Shown here: positions 63,640-64,000 of the stretch, one piece after another
How positions within the stretch are numbered: position 1 is the first letter of the stretch
Layout of the letters: each line of letters starts with the position of its first letter
Notes under the pieces: generated by a model
Told to the model about the DNA's origin: nothing
The model's database searches: none
What the model saw: only the letters and a program-made list of their open reading frames with translations
Source: Collybiopsis luxurians FD-317 M1
Lineage: Eukaryota > Basidiomycota > Agaricomycetes > Agaricales > Omphalotaceae
Assembly: GCA_000827265.1 (NCBI GenBank)
Contig: KN834765.1
Location: 699,590 to 763,589, forward strand
Direction: 5' to 3'
DNA: 64,000 nt
Position numbers and translations under genes: made by a program

Positions 63640-64000
63640 CTACTTCTCCTCACCCTTCTGTTCCGCTAAGAACACCTTGAGTTGGGCATTCATTCTCTTC
63701 TGCTGCTCTGTCATCTTCCAGACCTCTTCCCGCATCTCAGCCGATTCCCTTCTGAGCTCCTTGAGCTCTTCCAATACCTCCGCCATCTCAGATGGCGCCT
63801 CCTCCTCGGTCTTCACCCAGTGCCAATGGCCACTGATGAGTGAACACAACACTTTGGCCGTGTTACACTCCACACAAGCCACACCCCCTGGCCTCAGGGT
63901 GCATGGCTTGCCAGTGCGGATGCACCATTGACACTTCTTAGCCTTAGACCCTTTTGGGTCTGAAGGCTCGCCCTCCTCGCCGTCGTCGCTGCCCCCGGGA
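63640..64000 (-). CDS. Partial ORF: Zn(II)2Cys6-pattern cluster plus coiled coil
   Basis: An open minus-strand frame that enters from beyond the window (no start inside) and stops at 63640. It reads an acidic leader (GSDDGEEGEPSDPKGS), then a six-cysteine cluster spaced CX2CX6CX8CX2CX6C (CQWCIRTGKPC ... CVECNTAKVLC). That is exactly the pattern of fungal Zn(II)2Cys6 DNA-binding clusters. Next come WHWVK, a heptad-like coiled coil (MAEVLEELKELRRESAEMRE) and the end LAEQKGEEK. There are no stops and the local GC content is much higher than in the Gypsy pol next to it. It may be an antisense accessory gene of the Gypsy element or a separate element. The cluster assignment is by spacing only. Confidence 0.7.
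   Translation of the reverse strand, partial: PGGSDDGEEGEPSDPKGSKAKKCQWCIRTGKPCTLRPGGVACVECNTAKVLCSLISGHWHWVKTEEEAPSEMAEVLEELKELRRESAEMREEVWKMTEQQKRMNAQLKVFLAEQKGEEK

Overview
The window is nuclear DNA from a filamentous basidiomycete, most likely an agaricomycete. Intron-rich housekeeping genes with very short introns (about 50-60 nt), a family of secreted fruit-body-type proteins, an F-box/leucine-rich protein and fungal Copia and Gypsy retroelements all point that way. It has two parts: a compact gene-rich arm (about 1.4-42.1 kb) and an AT-rich, CpG-poor transposon island (about 42.1-64 kb). A 568-nt assembly gap lies at 225-792.

Gene-rich arm, in order: JJJ1-type DnaJ protein (-), TIM13 (+), Rap/Rsr1-type small GTPase (-), SR-cyclophilin (+), eIF4B (-), SEY1 ER-fusion GTPase (+), TSR2 (-), intron-containing tRNA-Ala(AGC) (+), methylthioadenosine phosphorylase (-), SmB (+), F-box protein (-), wax-synthase/MBOAT acyltransferase (+), secreted Cys-rich protein (+), MARVEL-like membrane protein (-), ATG27 (-), LSB1/PIN3-like SH3 protein (-), U1-70K (+), MAF1 (-), CFIm25 (-), eIF3e (+), nicotinate phosphoribosyltransferase (-), RRP41 exosome subunit (+), TRM8 (-), citrate synthase (+), MAK11 (+) and the complex I 49-kDa subunit (+). 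Strands alternate almost perfectly, and nine head-to-head pairs share upstream gaps of only 51-244 bp. The content is dominated by RNA and ribosome biology (eIF4B, eIF3e, SmB, U1-70K, CFIm25, RRP41, TRM8, TSR2, MAK11, JJJ1, MAF1) and mitochondrial functions (TIM13, CIT1, 49-kDa subunit).

Transposon island: remnants of at least three Copia elements. One has an LTR and a primer-binding site and is interrupted by the LTR of a second, inverted one; a third has a long polyprotein. There is also a decayed PIF1-like helicase gene with a C-terminal Cys/His domain (-), a spliced gene with a dioxygenase-like HxD...H pattern (-) that stops where a Gypsy LTR begins, and a nearly full Gypsy element. All 11 premature stops in the Gypsy RT-integrase frame are TGA, mostly where arginine is expected, as CpG deamination would produce. 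At the right edge an antisense ORF with a perfect Zn(II)2Cys6 cysteine pattern plus a coiled coil runs off the window.

All multi-exon coordinates give the outer limits of the coding region on the stated strand. Splice sites were inferred by eye from GT/AG and reading frame. Family assignments are from recognition of protein motifs, not database searches.
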